Part shown: positions 1-6,167 of the stretch, piece after piece | Numbering within the stretch: the stretch's first letter is position 1 | Layout of the letters: each line of letters opens with the position of its first letter | DNA from: an uncultured Eubacteriales bacterium | GTDB lineage: Bacteria; Bacillota; Clostridia; Oscillospirales; Feifaniaceae | Length of the DNA stretch: 6,319 bases | Direction: 5' to 3' | NCBI GenBank assembly: GCA_902474785.1 | Contig: CABRXB010000072.1 | Location: 1 to 6,319, forward strand | Position numbers and translations under genes: made by a program | Notes under the pieces: generated by a model | Databases searched by the model: none | Seen by the model: only the letters and a program-made list of their open reading frames with translations | Told to the model about the DNA's origin: nothing

Positions 1-2
1 GC

Positions 3-1943
3 GCAAGCGCCGTGTCGGGACTGGTCGGGGTGCTCGGCGCGCTCAAGACGGCGCAGGCGGCCGCCGCCGGTGGACAGCTCACGCTCAACGCAGTGATGGC
101 GGCGATGCCGGCCGGGGCGCTGGCAACGGCGATCGGCCTTGTCGTCGCCGCGCTGGGGGCCTGGGCCATTGCCGACGGCCTGATGTCGGACAAACAAGCC
201 AGCCTCAACAGGCAGATGCGAGAGACCATCGAGAGCTGCGACGAGGCGACGCAGAGCATCAGGGACAGCGCCGCCGAGCGGCAGGGCGAGCTTGACACAA
301 TCAAGGAGCTCATCCCCCGCATCGAGGAGCTCAACAGCAAGACCAATCGCTCGGCGCAAGAGCAAGAGGAGCTCAACGCCCTGGTGAGCACGGCAAATGG
401 GCTATACCCCGGCTTGATCGGCAACATCGACAGCGAGAGCGGGGCCTATGACCTCAACACACAGGCCATTTATCGCAACATCGAGGCGCTGCGCCTGAAG
501 ATGCAAATTGAGACAAACGAGAGCATTCTGGCCGAAAAACTCAAGGCAAAGCGAGAGCTGCAAACACAGCTCGAGCAGGCGGCGGACATCCAGCTTGGCT
601 TGCAGGGCATGGAGGCCTTGAGCAACCGGCCGACCGACCGCTTTGAGCGGTGGGCGCTGGACGTCGCCAAGGCCAAGGAGACGACGCAGGCCTTTGGCGG
701 CGAGGTGGCCAAGGTCAACCGGGAGATCGACGACCTGCTCAAAGAGACCGCCGACCTGCGGGGCAAGCTGCTGGAGGGGCAACCGCAACAAGAAAGCGGG
801 CAAGCTGTCCCCGGCGAGACGATCCCAACGACCCGCGGCTCATCCGGGGGGACAACTCCCGAGCAGCAGCGCGTGGAGGCATACCGGAGGGCGCTGACCG
901 AGCTTGATTTTCTGCGGGACATCGAGGAAATCAGTGAAGCACAGTATTACGAGGCGCTGCGTAACCTGCGCGACAAATATCTTGCCGAACAGTCAGACGA
1001 GTGGCGGGCCGCCACCGTCAAGCTGCACCAGTATGAGGCGCAGCAGAAGAAGGCCGAAGCGCAGCGTAAAAAAGAGGCCTACCAGGAGCAGCTTGACGAT
1101 CTTCAATATTTCCGCAAGATGGAGCTCATCTCCGAGGAGGAGTATTATACCCGCCTTGGCCGGCTCCAAAGCGACTATCTGGAGGAGGGGAGCGCCGAGT
1201 GGCGCAACGTCAACACGCAGCTCTTCGACTGGCAAAAGCAGCAGCAGGAGCAAGCGGCAAAAAATTTAGAAAGCGTTTTGCAAGAGCGAAAGAAAAAGCT
1301 CGACGAGCTGACGCAGCAGCGCATCGCCTCGATCGAGGCCGAGCTTGCCGCCGAAGAAAAGCGTCTGAACGCGACCATCGAGGGCATCAACGAGGAGATC
1401 GCGGCGCGGCGCCGTCTGCGGCAGGAGGAGAGCGACGAGGACGCCGTTGCCCGCGCGCAGAAAAAACTCGACGCGGCGAAGGCGCAGCTCTCCTTTGCCC
1501 GCGACGACTACAGCCGCGCGGAGCTGCAAAAAGAGGTGACGCGCGCGCAGCAGTCGCTCGACGAGGCGGTGCAGTCCAAGGAGGACAACGACTGGTACGC
1601 CGCAAAGCAGGCCGAGATCGACGCGCTTGAACGCCAGATTGCCCTTGCACGCGAGGCGGCGCAGCGCGACATGGACAGCGCGGGGCAGTGGGCAAAAAAA
1701 GCGCTTGCCGAGCAGGAGGCCTATCAGTATTACTACCAGCGGGAACAGGAGGCGGCGCAGGCCGCCCAGCGCACGGCGCAAGTCGCGAGCACTGCGGCAA
1801 AGGTTGCGACCGCCACACTGGGCGCGATCTCCAACGTGACCAACAACAACGCCGTCAAGATTGTCACGGGCGCGGCGGCCATGACAAGCGGCCAGGTCGC
1901 GCGACTGGTTGAAAAGTCACTGGAAAAACTATCGAAGGGGTGA
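3..1943 (+). CDS. Phage tail tape measure protein, C-terminal part (5' end outside window)
   Basis: Tape measure proteins run through the lumen of the tail tube, set its length and help pass DNA into the host. The frame is open to the left edge, so the GTG at 12 is not the true start. About 646 residues are visible. An Ala/Gly-rich hydrophobic stretch (about nt 96-185) resembles the membrane-active segments of this family. It is followed by long charged, Gln/Glu/Lys/Ala-rich helical sequence with coiled-coil character. A Gly/Ser/Thr/Pro-rich linker sits at about nt 785-865. Two copies of a helical unit with a YY-x-x-L core and an EWR motif lie at about 894-1055 and 1092-1256. The end, with a run of three Asn and then SGQVARLVEKSLEKL, matches the style of tape measure C-termini in clostridial phages as I recall them. 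Its position directly before Dit is classical. Length, composition and context carry the call; no catalytic domain is seen in this part. Confidence 0.87.
   Translation, partial: ASAVSGLVGVLGALKTAQAAAAGGQLTLNAVMAAMPAGALATAIGLVVAALGAWAIADGLMSDKQASLNRQMRETIESCDEATQSIRDSAAERQGELDTIKELIPRIEELNSKTNRSAQEQEELNALVSTANGLYPGLIGNIDSESGAYDLNTQAIYRNIEALRLKMQIETNESILAEKLKAKRELQTQLEQAADIQLGLQGMEALSNRPTDRFERWALDVAKAKETTQAFGGEVAKVNREIDDLLKETADLRGKLLEGQPQQESGQAVPGETIPTTRGSSGGTTPEQQRVEAYRRALTELDFLRDIEEISEAQYYEALRNLRDKYLAEQSDEWRAATVKLHQYEAQQKKAEAQRKKEAYQEQLDDLQYFRKMELISEEEYYTRLGRLQSDYLEEGSAEWRNVNTQLFDWQKQQQEQAAKNLESVLQERKKKLDELTQQRIASIEAELAAEEKRLNATIEGINEEIAARRRLRQEESDEDAVARAQKKLDAAKAQLSFARDDYSRAELQKEVTRAQQSLDEAVQSKEDNDWYAAKQAEIDALERQIALAREAAQRDMDSAGQWAKKALAEQEAYQYYYQREQEAAQAAQRTAQVASTAAKVATATLGAISNVTNNNAVKIVTGAAAMTSGQVARLVEKSLEKLSKG
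894..1256 (+). repeat. Two-copy tandem repeat inside the tape measure protein
   Basis: Two units of about 54 residues start at nt 894 and nt 1092, a period of 66 codons. By eye, 21 of 54 aligned positions are identical. Shared landmarks are Ile-Ser-Glu before a Tyr-Tyr pair, a Leu-x-x-Leu spacing, Tyr-Leu, Ser-x-Glu-Trp-Arg and a closing Gln-Gln. The units are joined by a Gln/Lys/Glu/Ala linker. The repeat is clear in protein but diverged in DNA, so it is an old duplication and not a recent slippage event. Periodic helical repeats are common in tape measure proteins and scale with tail length. Confidence 0.75.
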
Positions 1944-1946
1944 GGG
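1935..1946 (+). promoter_or_regulatory. Ribosome binding site of the Dit gene
   Basis: A purine-rich run, AAGGGGTGAGGG, overlaps the tape measure stop codon and ends just before the ATG at 1948. It places initiation at 1948. The in-frame ATG 39 bases upstream, at 1909, lies inside the tape measure coding sequence, and the residues it would add do not look like the start of a Dit protein. Confidence 0.65.
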
Positions 1947-1947
1947 T

Positions 1948-2826
1948 ATGAGGACAGCGACATGGTACGCAGACAGCGGGGACGTGGTTCAGTTTGGCGA
2001 CGCGCCGCCCTATCTGCTGCGCGCCCTCGACGATTCCCTGGGTGCGAGCGCCGAGGTCGTGCGCGCGCCCCGTCAGGACGGAGTGACGACCTATTACACG
2101 GCGCTTGACAATCACACGGTCAACCTCACAGGGCACCTTGTGGCCTATGGGAGCCGCACCCTGCCGGCGCAGACCGTGCTGGATCGGCGGCGCGCGGCGC
2201 TGTGCAGCGCCTTTGCGCCCCACCGCTTTGGCACGCTGATCTATCACACGGAAGACGGCAACCGGCAAATCCGCTGCCGCCCCATCGCCGCGCCCACCTT
2301 TGGGCGGCGCGTCCAGAATACCTGCACGGTGGACATCGAATTTGTCAGCGACAGCCCCTACTGGGAGAGCGCCGAGCTGTATACCCTGCTGGTGGGCAGC
2401 GCGACGAAGCGGTGGACGTTTCCCATGGCGCTGCCCCCCAGGGGCTTCGTCTTTGGAAGCTTTCTGCCCAAGGCCGACATCCACAACCCGACGGCAGAAC
2501 TCATCTATCCCACGCTCGAGGTCACAAGCACAGCGCAGCTTGTCACAGTTTCCAATGAGACGACGGGGAAAGCGGTGCGCATCTCCCGCGCCATTGCCGA
2601 GGGGCAAAAAATGGTCATCCACATGCAGGACGCATCGGCCCTGCTCTTTGAAAGAGACGACGCCGGGCAGTGGGTGGAGAGCGAAGACGTGTCGCACTGG
2701 CTGACGCTCGACAGCGATCCGTGGGGACTTGTGCCGGGCGACAACACGGTGGCGATCACAGGAGGCACCGCCCAGGACACGCCTGTGACCTACATCCAGT
2801 ACCGCGTGCCGTATCTGGGGGTGTGA
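1948..2826 (+). CDS. Distal tail protein (Dit), siphovirus tail component
   Basis: Dit forms the hexameric ring between the last tail-tube ring and the tip, and anchors the baseplate. At 292 residues the protein is somewhat longer than the SPP1 homologue (about 250). The N-terminal part (about 1-138) is the beta-sandwich hub domain, with an RQDG turn at 42-45 and the usual exit motif DSPYW at 135-139. The C-terminal part has the pattern of the galectin-like Dit domain: an Asn-Pro/Tyr-Pro segment near 180-195, NETTGK, a Gly-Gln-Lys strand, then W259-x-L-x-PG(263-264)-x-N266, and an ending of the type YRVPYLGV. These fit the siphovirus tail component family (Pfam Siphovirus tail protein). It starts 4 bases after the tape measure stop and ends 3 bases before the next gene, so it is translationally linked to both. 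No extra carbohydrate-binding insertion is evident. Confidence 0.92.
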   Translation: MRTATWYADSGDVVQFGDAPPYLLRALDDSLGASAEVVRAPRQDGVTTYYTALDNHTVNLTGHLVAYGSRTLPAQTVLDRRRAALCSAFAPHRFGTLIYHTEDGNRQIRCRPIAAPTFGRRVQNTCTVDIEFVSDSPYWESAELYTLLVGSATKRWTFPMALPPRGFVFGSFLPKADIHNPTAELIYPTLEVTSTAQLVTVSNETTGKAVRISRAIAEGQKMVIHMQDASALLFERDDAGQWVESEDVSHWLTLDSDPWGLVPGDNTVAITGGTAQDTPVTYIQYRVPYLGV

Positions 2827-2829
2827 GGG

Positions 2830-3987
2830 ATGGAGATTCGCATTTTTGACCCTGTGACGCAGGGGCGACCGGCCTTTGGTCGGGTTGGGCTCACACGCGC
2901 GGCGGTGTCCTGCACCCTGACGCAAAACCTCTATGCACCGGGGGATTTTGAATTCACCATCCCCTGCGGCGCGCGCTATGCAGACCAGCTTCAAATTGGG
3001 CGGCTTGTCCTGATTGACAAGAGCTTTTGGGGCATGGTCGATGGCCTGCAGTTTGAGACGAGTACGCAAGGGCAGATGATCACAGTGACGGGGCGCGATC
3101 TCAAGGGGATTGTGGCAAACCGCATCACAGTCCCACCTCAGGCGGCCGCCGTGCAGGGGGCGCAGGGGTATGACGCGCAGACTGGCGCCACCGAGACCAT
3201 CATAAAACACTATGTGGACGTCAACCTGGTGACAACGCCCTTACAGCCGGCGCGCGCGGTGCCGGGGCTGACCATCGCCGCCGATCTCGGCCGCGGGCTG
3301 GCGCAGGACAGATACATCACCCGCCACGACCCGCTCGACGCGGTGCTTGAGGAGTTGTGCCGGGCGTCGGGCCTGGGATACGACATCACGCCCAATCTTG
3401 AGGCGGGTGTCTATGTCTTTGACGTGGTGCAGGGGCTTGACCGAAGCGGCGAGCAGTCTGACCGTCCGCGCATCGTCTTTGACCCGGCGCGCAGGTCGGC
3501 GGCGAGCCAGACCTATACGCACACAAGGCGCGACGCACGCAATGTCTTTTTCGCCACGCTGTCGGGCGCGGAGTTTGCAGACGAGGCGTTGACCATGATC
3601 TATCTGCGCGATGGAGAGGACGAGGCGGCGGGCCTTGACCGCCGAGAGCAGCATCTCAGCATCTCGGCCGACACGCCCACGGCGGGGCAGGAGTATGACG
3701 AGCTGCGGCGCTACGCCCTCATTGAAGCCGAGAATTATCGCCCGGCGGAGAGCTTCAGCTGTGAGATTTTGGACGGGCGGGCACAGTATGGCGTGGACTA
3801 TTTTCTGGGGGATATTGTGTCGGTCAAACATGCCGATTGGGGCGTGGCGATGACGGCGCGGCTGGTGGGTATGACGACCAGCTACACCGAGCAGGGCGTT
3901 GGCCGCACGGCGATCTTTGGCACGCCGGCCCTGAACGTCTTCGGGCGCATTCGGCGGCAGATCAGACAGAAAGGAAAGTTATCGTGA
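2830..3987 (+). CDS. Siphovirus ReqiPepy6 Gp37-like tail protein (Tal-position hub protein)
   Basis: The protein has 385 residues, close to the usual length of this family, and sits immediately after Dit, where tail-associated/hub proteins are encoded. The N-terminus MEIRIFDP leads into the family signature: GDFEF at 38-42, a strand ending in an Asp-Lys ligand-like turn (63-64), then TGRDLKGIVANRI at 87-99. A second domain from about 120 contains the conserved ETIIKHYVD segment. The C-terminal part has LGDIVSV at 326-332 and then a Trp-Gly-Val strand. Family knowledge places it as a structural ring at the tail tip. It lacks a C-terminal extension with peptidase or lysozyme motifs, unlike many longer Tal proteins, so I infer a purely structural role. 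The ribosome binding site, GGGGGTG at 2817-2823, lies inside the end of Dit. Its stop overlaps the next gene's start. Confidence 0.88.
   Translation: MEIRIFDPVTQGRPAFGRVGLTRAAVSCTLTQNLYAPGDFEFTIPCGARYADQLQIGRLVLIDKSFWGMVDGLQFETSTQGQMITVTGRDLKGIVANRITVPPQAAAVQGAQGYDAQTGATETIIKHYVDVNLVTTPLQPARAVPGLTIAADLGRGLAQDRYITRHDPLDAVLEELCRASGLGYDITPNLEAGVYVFDVVQGLDRSGEQSDRPRIVFDPARRSAASQTYTHTRRDARNVFFATLSGAEFADEALTMIYLRDGEDEAAGLDRREQHLSISADTPTAGQEYDELRRYALIEAENYRPAESFSCEILDGRAQYGVDYFLGDIVSVKHADWGVAMTARLVGMTTSYTEQGVGRTAIFGTPALNVFGRIRRQIRQKGKLS
3970..3978 (+). promoter_or_regulatory. Ribosome binding site for the GTG-started baseplate gene
   Basis: AAAGGAAAG stands about 5-8 bases before the GTG at 3984, which overlaps the upstream TGA as GTGA. 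This sets the start at 3984 and not at the ATG at 3837, which would overlap the Gp37-like gene by 150 bases and add 49 residues of non-family sequence read out of frame from that gene. Confidence 0.7.
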
Positions 3988-4739
3988 AAGGATATTTTTT
4001 CAACGCACAGGCGACAGCCGACACGGTCACGCATCCGACGGGGTTTGACCGGGAGTATGATGCGCTGGACTACCAGAGCGTCATGTCGGTCTTCTATGAG
4101 GACGGCGTCTTTGTGAGGCGCGATCCCGACGCCTGCAAGGTGGTGGCAACCGGGATGACGCTCACGATCACGCCAGGGGTCGCCATGGCGCAGGGGGGCC
4201 AGTGCCACTTTGAGGGCGGCGACGGGCTGACGCTGACGCAGGGCGACGGCAAGTACAGCGTCATGTGTCGGCGCAACAACGCCCCTGAGGTGCGGGCATT
4301 TGAGTTGGTGGCGCTGCATGGGACTGACGGATTTCCCGCCCCGGTGCGACAGGGGGACGTTTACGATTTGTGTCTGGCCCATGTCACGGTGAGCGGCGAG
4401 AGCGTGAGCGTGGAGGATACGAGAGCGGATAAGGCGCTGTGTGGAGAGGCGATATTAACCGGCACGGGAGCCGCGACCATCACGATCTATGTCACGCTGA
4501 CAGCGGCAGGGTGGACGGGCAGTGCCGCGCCCTATACCCAGACCGTGCGCGTCCCGGGCATCACCGCGCACGGCGTGGCGGGACTGGCCGACGACACCAC
4601 GGCAAAACAGCGGGAGACGGCGCGTCTGGCGCAACTTGACGTGCTCAGGAGAGATGTTGCGGCTCAAACCGTGACTTTTGTGGCAGACGGTGTAAAGCCG
4701 ACCGTTGATTTGCCCTGCGTGGTTGAGATCTATGGGTGA
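3984..4739 (+). CDS. Baseplate / tail-tip protein (BppU-like or tail-fibre adaptor)
   Basis: This 251-residue protein lies between the hub protein and the putative receptor-binding protein. The N-terminus, with Tyr-Phe-Phe-Asn-Ala at 4-8, then Tyr-Asp-Ala-Leu-Asp and an FYEDGVF segment, resembles the N-terminal domain shared by many clostridial phage baseplate proteins as I recall them. That domain is followed by a beta-rich part with a threonine-rich strand ending in a Gly-Val-Ala turn. A second domain runs from about residue 160 (GTGAATITIYVT), through GW at 176-177 and YTQTVRVPGI at 184-193, to VKPTVDLP at 237-244. This is a recurrent C-terminal module of phage tail-fibre-type proteins. 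There is no recognisable enzyme motif. I infer it connects the hub to the distal receptor-binding protein. The GTG start overlaps the previous stop, so translational coupling is likely. It could alternatively be a short tail fibre in its own right. Confidence 0.7.
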   Translation: MKGYFFNAQATADTVTHPTGFDREYDALDYQSVMSVFYEDGVFVRRDPDACKVVATGMTLTITPGVAMAQGGQCHFEGGDGLTLTQGDGKYSVMCRRNNAPEVRAFELVALHGTDGFPAPVRQGDVYDLCLAHVTVSGESVSVEDTRADKALCGEAILTGTGAATITIYVTLTAAGWTGSAAPYTQTVRVPGITAHGVAGLADDTTAKQRETARLAQLDVLRRDVAAQTVTFVADGVKPTVDLPCVVEIYG

Positions 4740-4746
4740 GGAGGTG
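4739..4746 (+). promoter_or_regulatory. Near-consensus ribosome binding site of the putative receptor-binding gene
   Basis: AGGAGGTG begins on the last base of the upstream stop codon and is 5 bases from the ATG at 4752. It is among the strongest Shine-Dalgarno matches in the window and fits high-level expression of a structural protein independent of coupling. Confidence 0.75.
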
Positions 4747-4751
4747 CGCAC

Positions 4752-6080
4752 ATGGCAATTTTAGGAAGATTCCCCGCCGGGGGGACATACATCAAAGGCG
4801 ATAGAAGCGCCATCAGGGTTTGTCCGGGAGAAACTATAACAAGCGGCGAATGGGTTGCGATCAAGGGCGAGCAGCATAAAGCCGAGAATACAACTGGATG
4901 GTATAGATCTGTCCGTAGCGGAGGCACCATCTATGAGTTGCCCGGGAAAGGGTTCCGGGCTCAGGGCTCAAATGACGACGGGGACACAAGGATATGCACA
5001 GCGAGGGCGTGCGACGGGAGGGATGTCCCATATTTTGGATCAGGCACAAGATACCGAGATGTGTGCAAGCTCAATGATACAACAGAGGCATATATTTATG
5101 TGTCATCCGAAATATACATTGGGGCACCGGGCGCAACGGCAAAAAAGGTCAGAGATTACAACTCAAACTACAGTTTTCAGCTGAGGCCGATGTCGGACAA
5201 CAAAGTTTTGTGCGTGTCGGCACGCGGCAACGCCACTGCCGCATATGTTTATGGTGATATTATCACATATGACCCGACAACACAGACGTTTACAGTAACG
5301 GCAAAGACACTGTGCAACGGCACACCGATCGAGGGAGGCGATGAAAGCGCATACACATATTGCAATGGGACGTTGTTGGCTGGGCCTGGGCCAACCATTT
5401 ACAAGGTCAACGGGACAACCCTGACAAAGTTGACCGCCGCAACCATGACAAACGAATACTTGGGCGAAAAGTACGACCTGAGGGGCACATCAGATATCGA
5501 CTATAGGATCAGGTACGTGTCAAAAAAATATAACACGACAAACGATGTGCTGCACAGAGAGTACATCACTATCACAAGCGATGGGACAGCAACGATAACC
5601 AGCTCATCCCCTGTGCGGGATGCTGCCGGCGCATATGTCATCAGTAGTGCGCCGAAAAATTTTTGCAAGATCATTGACGTCACAAAAGGAGAGCCAATTT
5701 GTATCATCAGCGGCAGCAGTTGGTATGTGGTACAAGGGACGACATTGCGGCACAAATTAACATTAGAGCCGTCAATAAATTCGGATGGCGAGGTGCACCG
5801 AAACAACGCGATTAGAGGCATCGCAAGATTGTATACAACCGAAAACGCAATTTTAAAAGGATCTGAAATTGTCACGTCGTTTGCTGTAGTGTATATACGG
5901 GATAATACAGGCAACCTAGCAGACGACTACGGCCTGTGCATTTGCGGCGGCCTGGATACAGACTACCCGTTTCGATTCGCCACGCCTATGTCGAGCTCTT
6001 TTGAAACACTCGCGGGAATTGCCTTAAACAAGGGCAGCGGAGAGGAGTGTATCACCGTTGCAAACAACCCACATCCATAA
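4752..6080 (+). CDS. Putative receptor-binding / tail-tip protein, beta-rich, possibly beta-propeller
   Basis: I do not recognise a named family for this 442-residue protein. It is the last gene of the tail cassette, the usual place of the receptor-binding protein, and its sequence is almost entirely short beta strands and turns rich in Thr, Gly, Asn and Tyr. A strand-turn-strand pattern with a central Tyr recurs near residues 61, 122, 173, 217, 271, 325 and 381 (spacings of 44-61). Examples are TIYKVNGTTLTKL and SWYVVQGTTLRHKL. This suggests repeated blades, as in a beta-propeller. The C-terminus (421-436, AGIALNKGSGEECITV) resembles short terminal motifs of other phage surface proteins. There are about 12 cysteines, including a CIC pair at 396-398, which is unusual for a virion surface protein. 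No signal peptide or membrane segment is seen. GC content is visibly lower than in the neighbours, with many AGA, AGG and ATA codons, consistent with acquisition by module exchange. Function is inferred from position and composition. Confidence 0.6.
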   Translation: MAILGRFPAGGTYIKGDRSAIRVCPGETITSGEWVAIKGEQHKAENTTGWYRSVRSGGTIYELPGKGFRAQGSNDDGDTRICTARACDGRDVPYFGSGTRYRDVCKLNDTTEAYIYVSSEIYIGAPGATAKKVRDYNSNYSFQLRPMSDNKVLCVSARGNATAAYVYGDIITYDPTTQTFTVTAKTLCNGTPIEGGDESAYTYCNGTLLAGPGPTIYKVNGTTLTKLTAATMTNEYLGEKYDLRGTSDIDYRIRYVSKKYNTTNDVLHREYITITSDGTATITSSSPVRDAAGAYVISSAPKNFCKIIDVTKGEPICIISGSSWYVVQGTTLRHKLTLEPSINSDGEVHRNNAIRGIARLYTTENAILKGSEIVTSFAVVYIRDNTGNLADDYGLCICGGLDTDYPFRFATPMSSSFETLAGIALNKGSGEECITVANNPHP

Positions 6081-6109
6081 GCATGGTGAGATAACGTCCT
6101 AGATTATTA

Positions 6110-6147
6110 AGGATACCAAACAGCACGATCTTGCTGTTTGGTATCCT
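6110..6147 (+). terminator. Perfect 16-bp stem-loop after the tail genes, possible terminator
   Basis: The arm AGGATACCAAACAGCA (6110-6125) pairs without mismatch with TGCTGTTTGGTATCCT (6132-6147) around a 6-base loop, CGATCT. It lies 29 bases past the stop of the putative receptor-binding gene and 20 bases before the acetyltransferase start. Its position fits a transcript end or mRNA-stabilising element of the late operon. Neither strand has the T-run of a classical intrinsic terminator: the + strand continues TGACGCTGG, and the other strand continues AATAATCTAGG. Termination is therefore only one reading; RNA processing, a protein-binding palindrome or a dispersed repeat are others. Confidence 0.5.
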
Positions 6148-6153
6148 GACGCT

Positions 6154-6160
6154 GGAGGTG
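6154..6160 (+). promoter_or_regulatory. Ribosome binding site that decides a TTG start
   Basis: GGAGGTG stands 7 bases before the TTG at 6168. No ATG or GTG occurs in the correct frame near it, and the protein read from this TTG aligns from its first residues with the expected N-terminus of the acetyltransferase. The site supports TTG as the start. Confidence 0.75.
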
Positions 6161-6167
6161 GTAACAT

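Noticed and set aside
12..14. GTG at 12 as the start of the first gene
   Set aside because: The frame is open upstream to the window edge, and the protein from here begins in the middle of a tape-measure-like hydrophobic region, so the gene starts outside the window.
1864..3210. A 448-codon open frame on the minus strand covering Dit and part of the next gene
   Set aside because: It is antisense to well-recognised tail genes, is Arg/His/Pro-rich in the way of GC-rich shadow frames, has no domain I recognise and no plausible ribosome binding site. High GC explains the lack of stops.
3837..3983. Upstream ATG extension of the baseplate gene
   Set aside because: It would overlap the Gp37-like gene by about 150 bases and add non-conserved residues. 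The GTG at 3984 has a proper ribosome binding site and begins at the expected N-terminal sequence.
5501..5914. Minus-strand open frame of 137 codons within the AT-richer gene
   Set aside because: It is opposite a continuous coding frame, with no ribosome binding site or recognisable domain; its hydrophobic look follows from reading Asn/Thr-rich codons in reverse.
5931..6147. A diversity-generating retroelement variable region (tail gene 3' end plus downstream hairpin)
   Set aside because: No reverse transcriptase or second copy of the 3' end is in the window, the C-terminus does not look like a C-type lectin fold, and the 16-bp stem is longer than the hairpins described for such elements. 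A template further downstream cannot be excluded.
6081..6167. A promoter for the acetyltransferase in the gap
   Set aside because: I looked for spaced TTGACA/TATAAT-like boxes and found only weak partial matches (for example TAGATT near 6100 without a partner), not enough to call.
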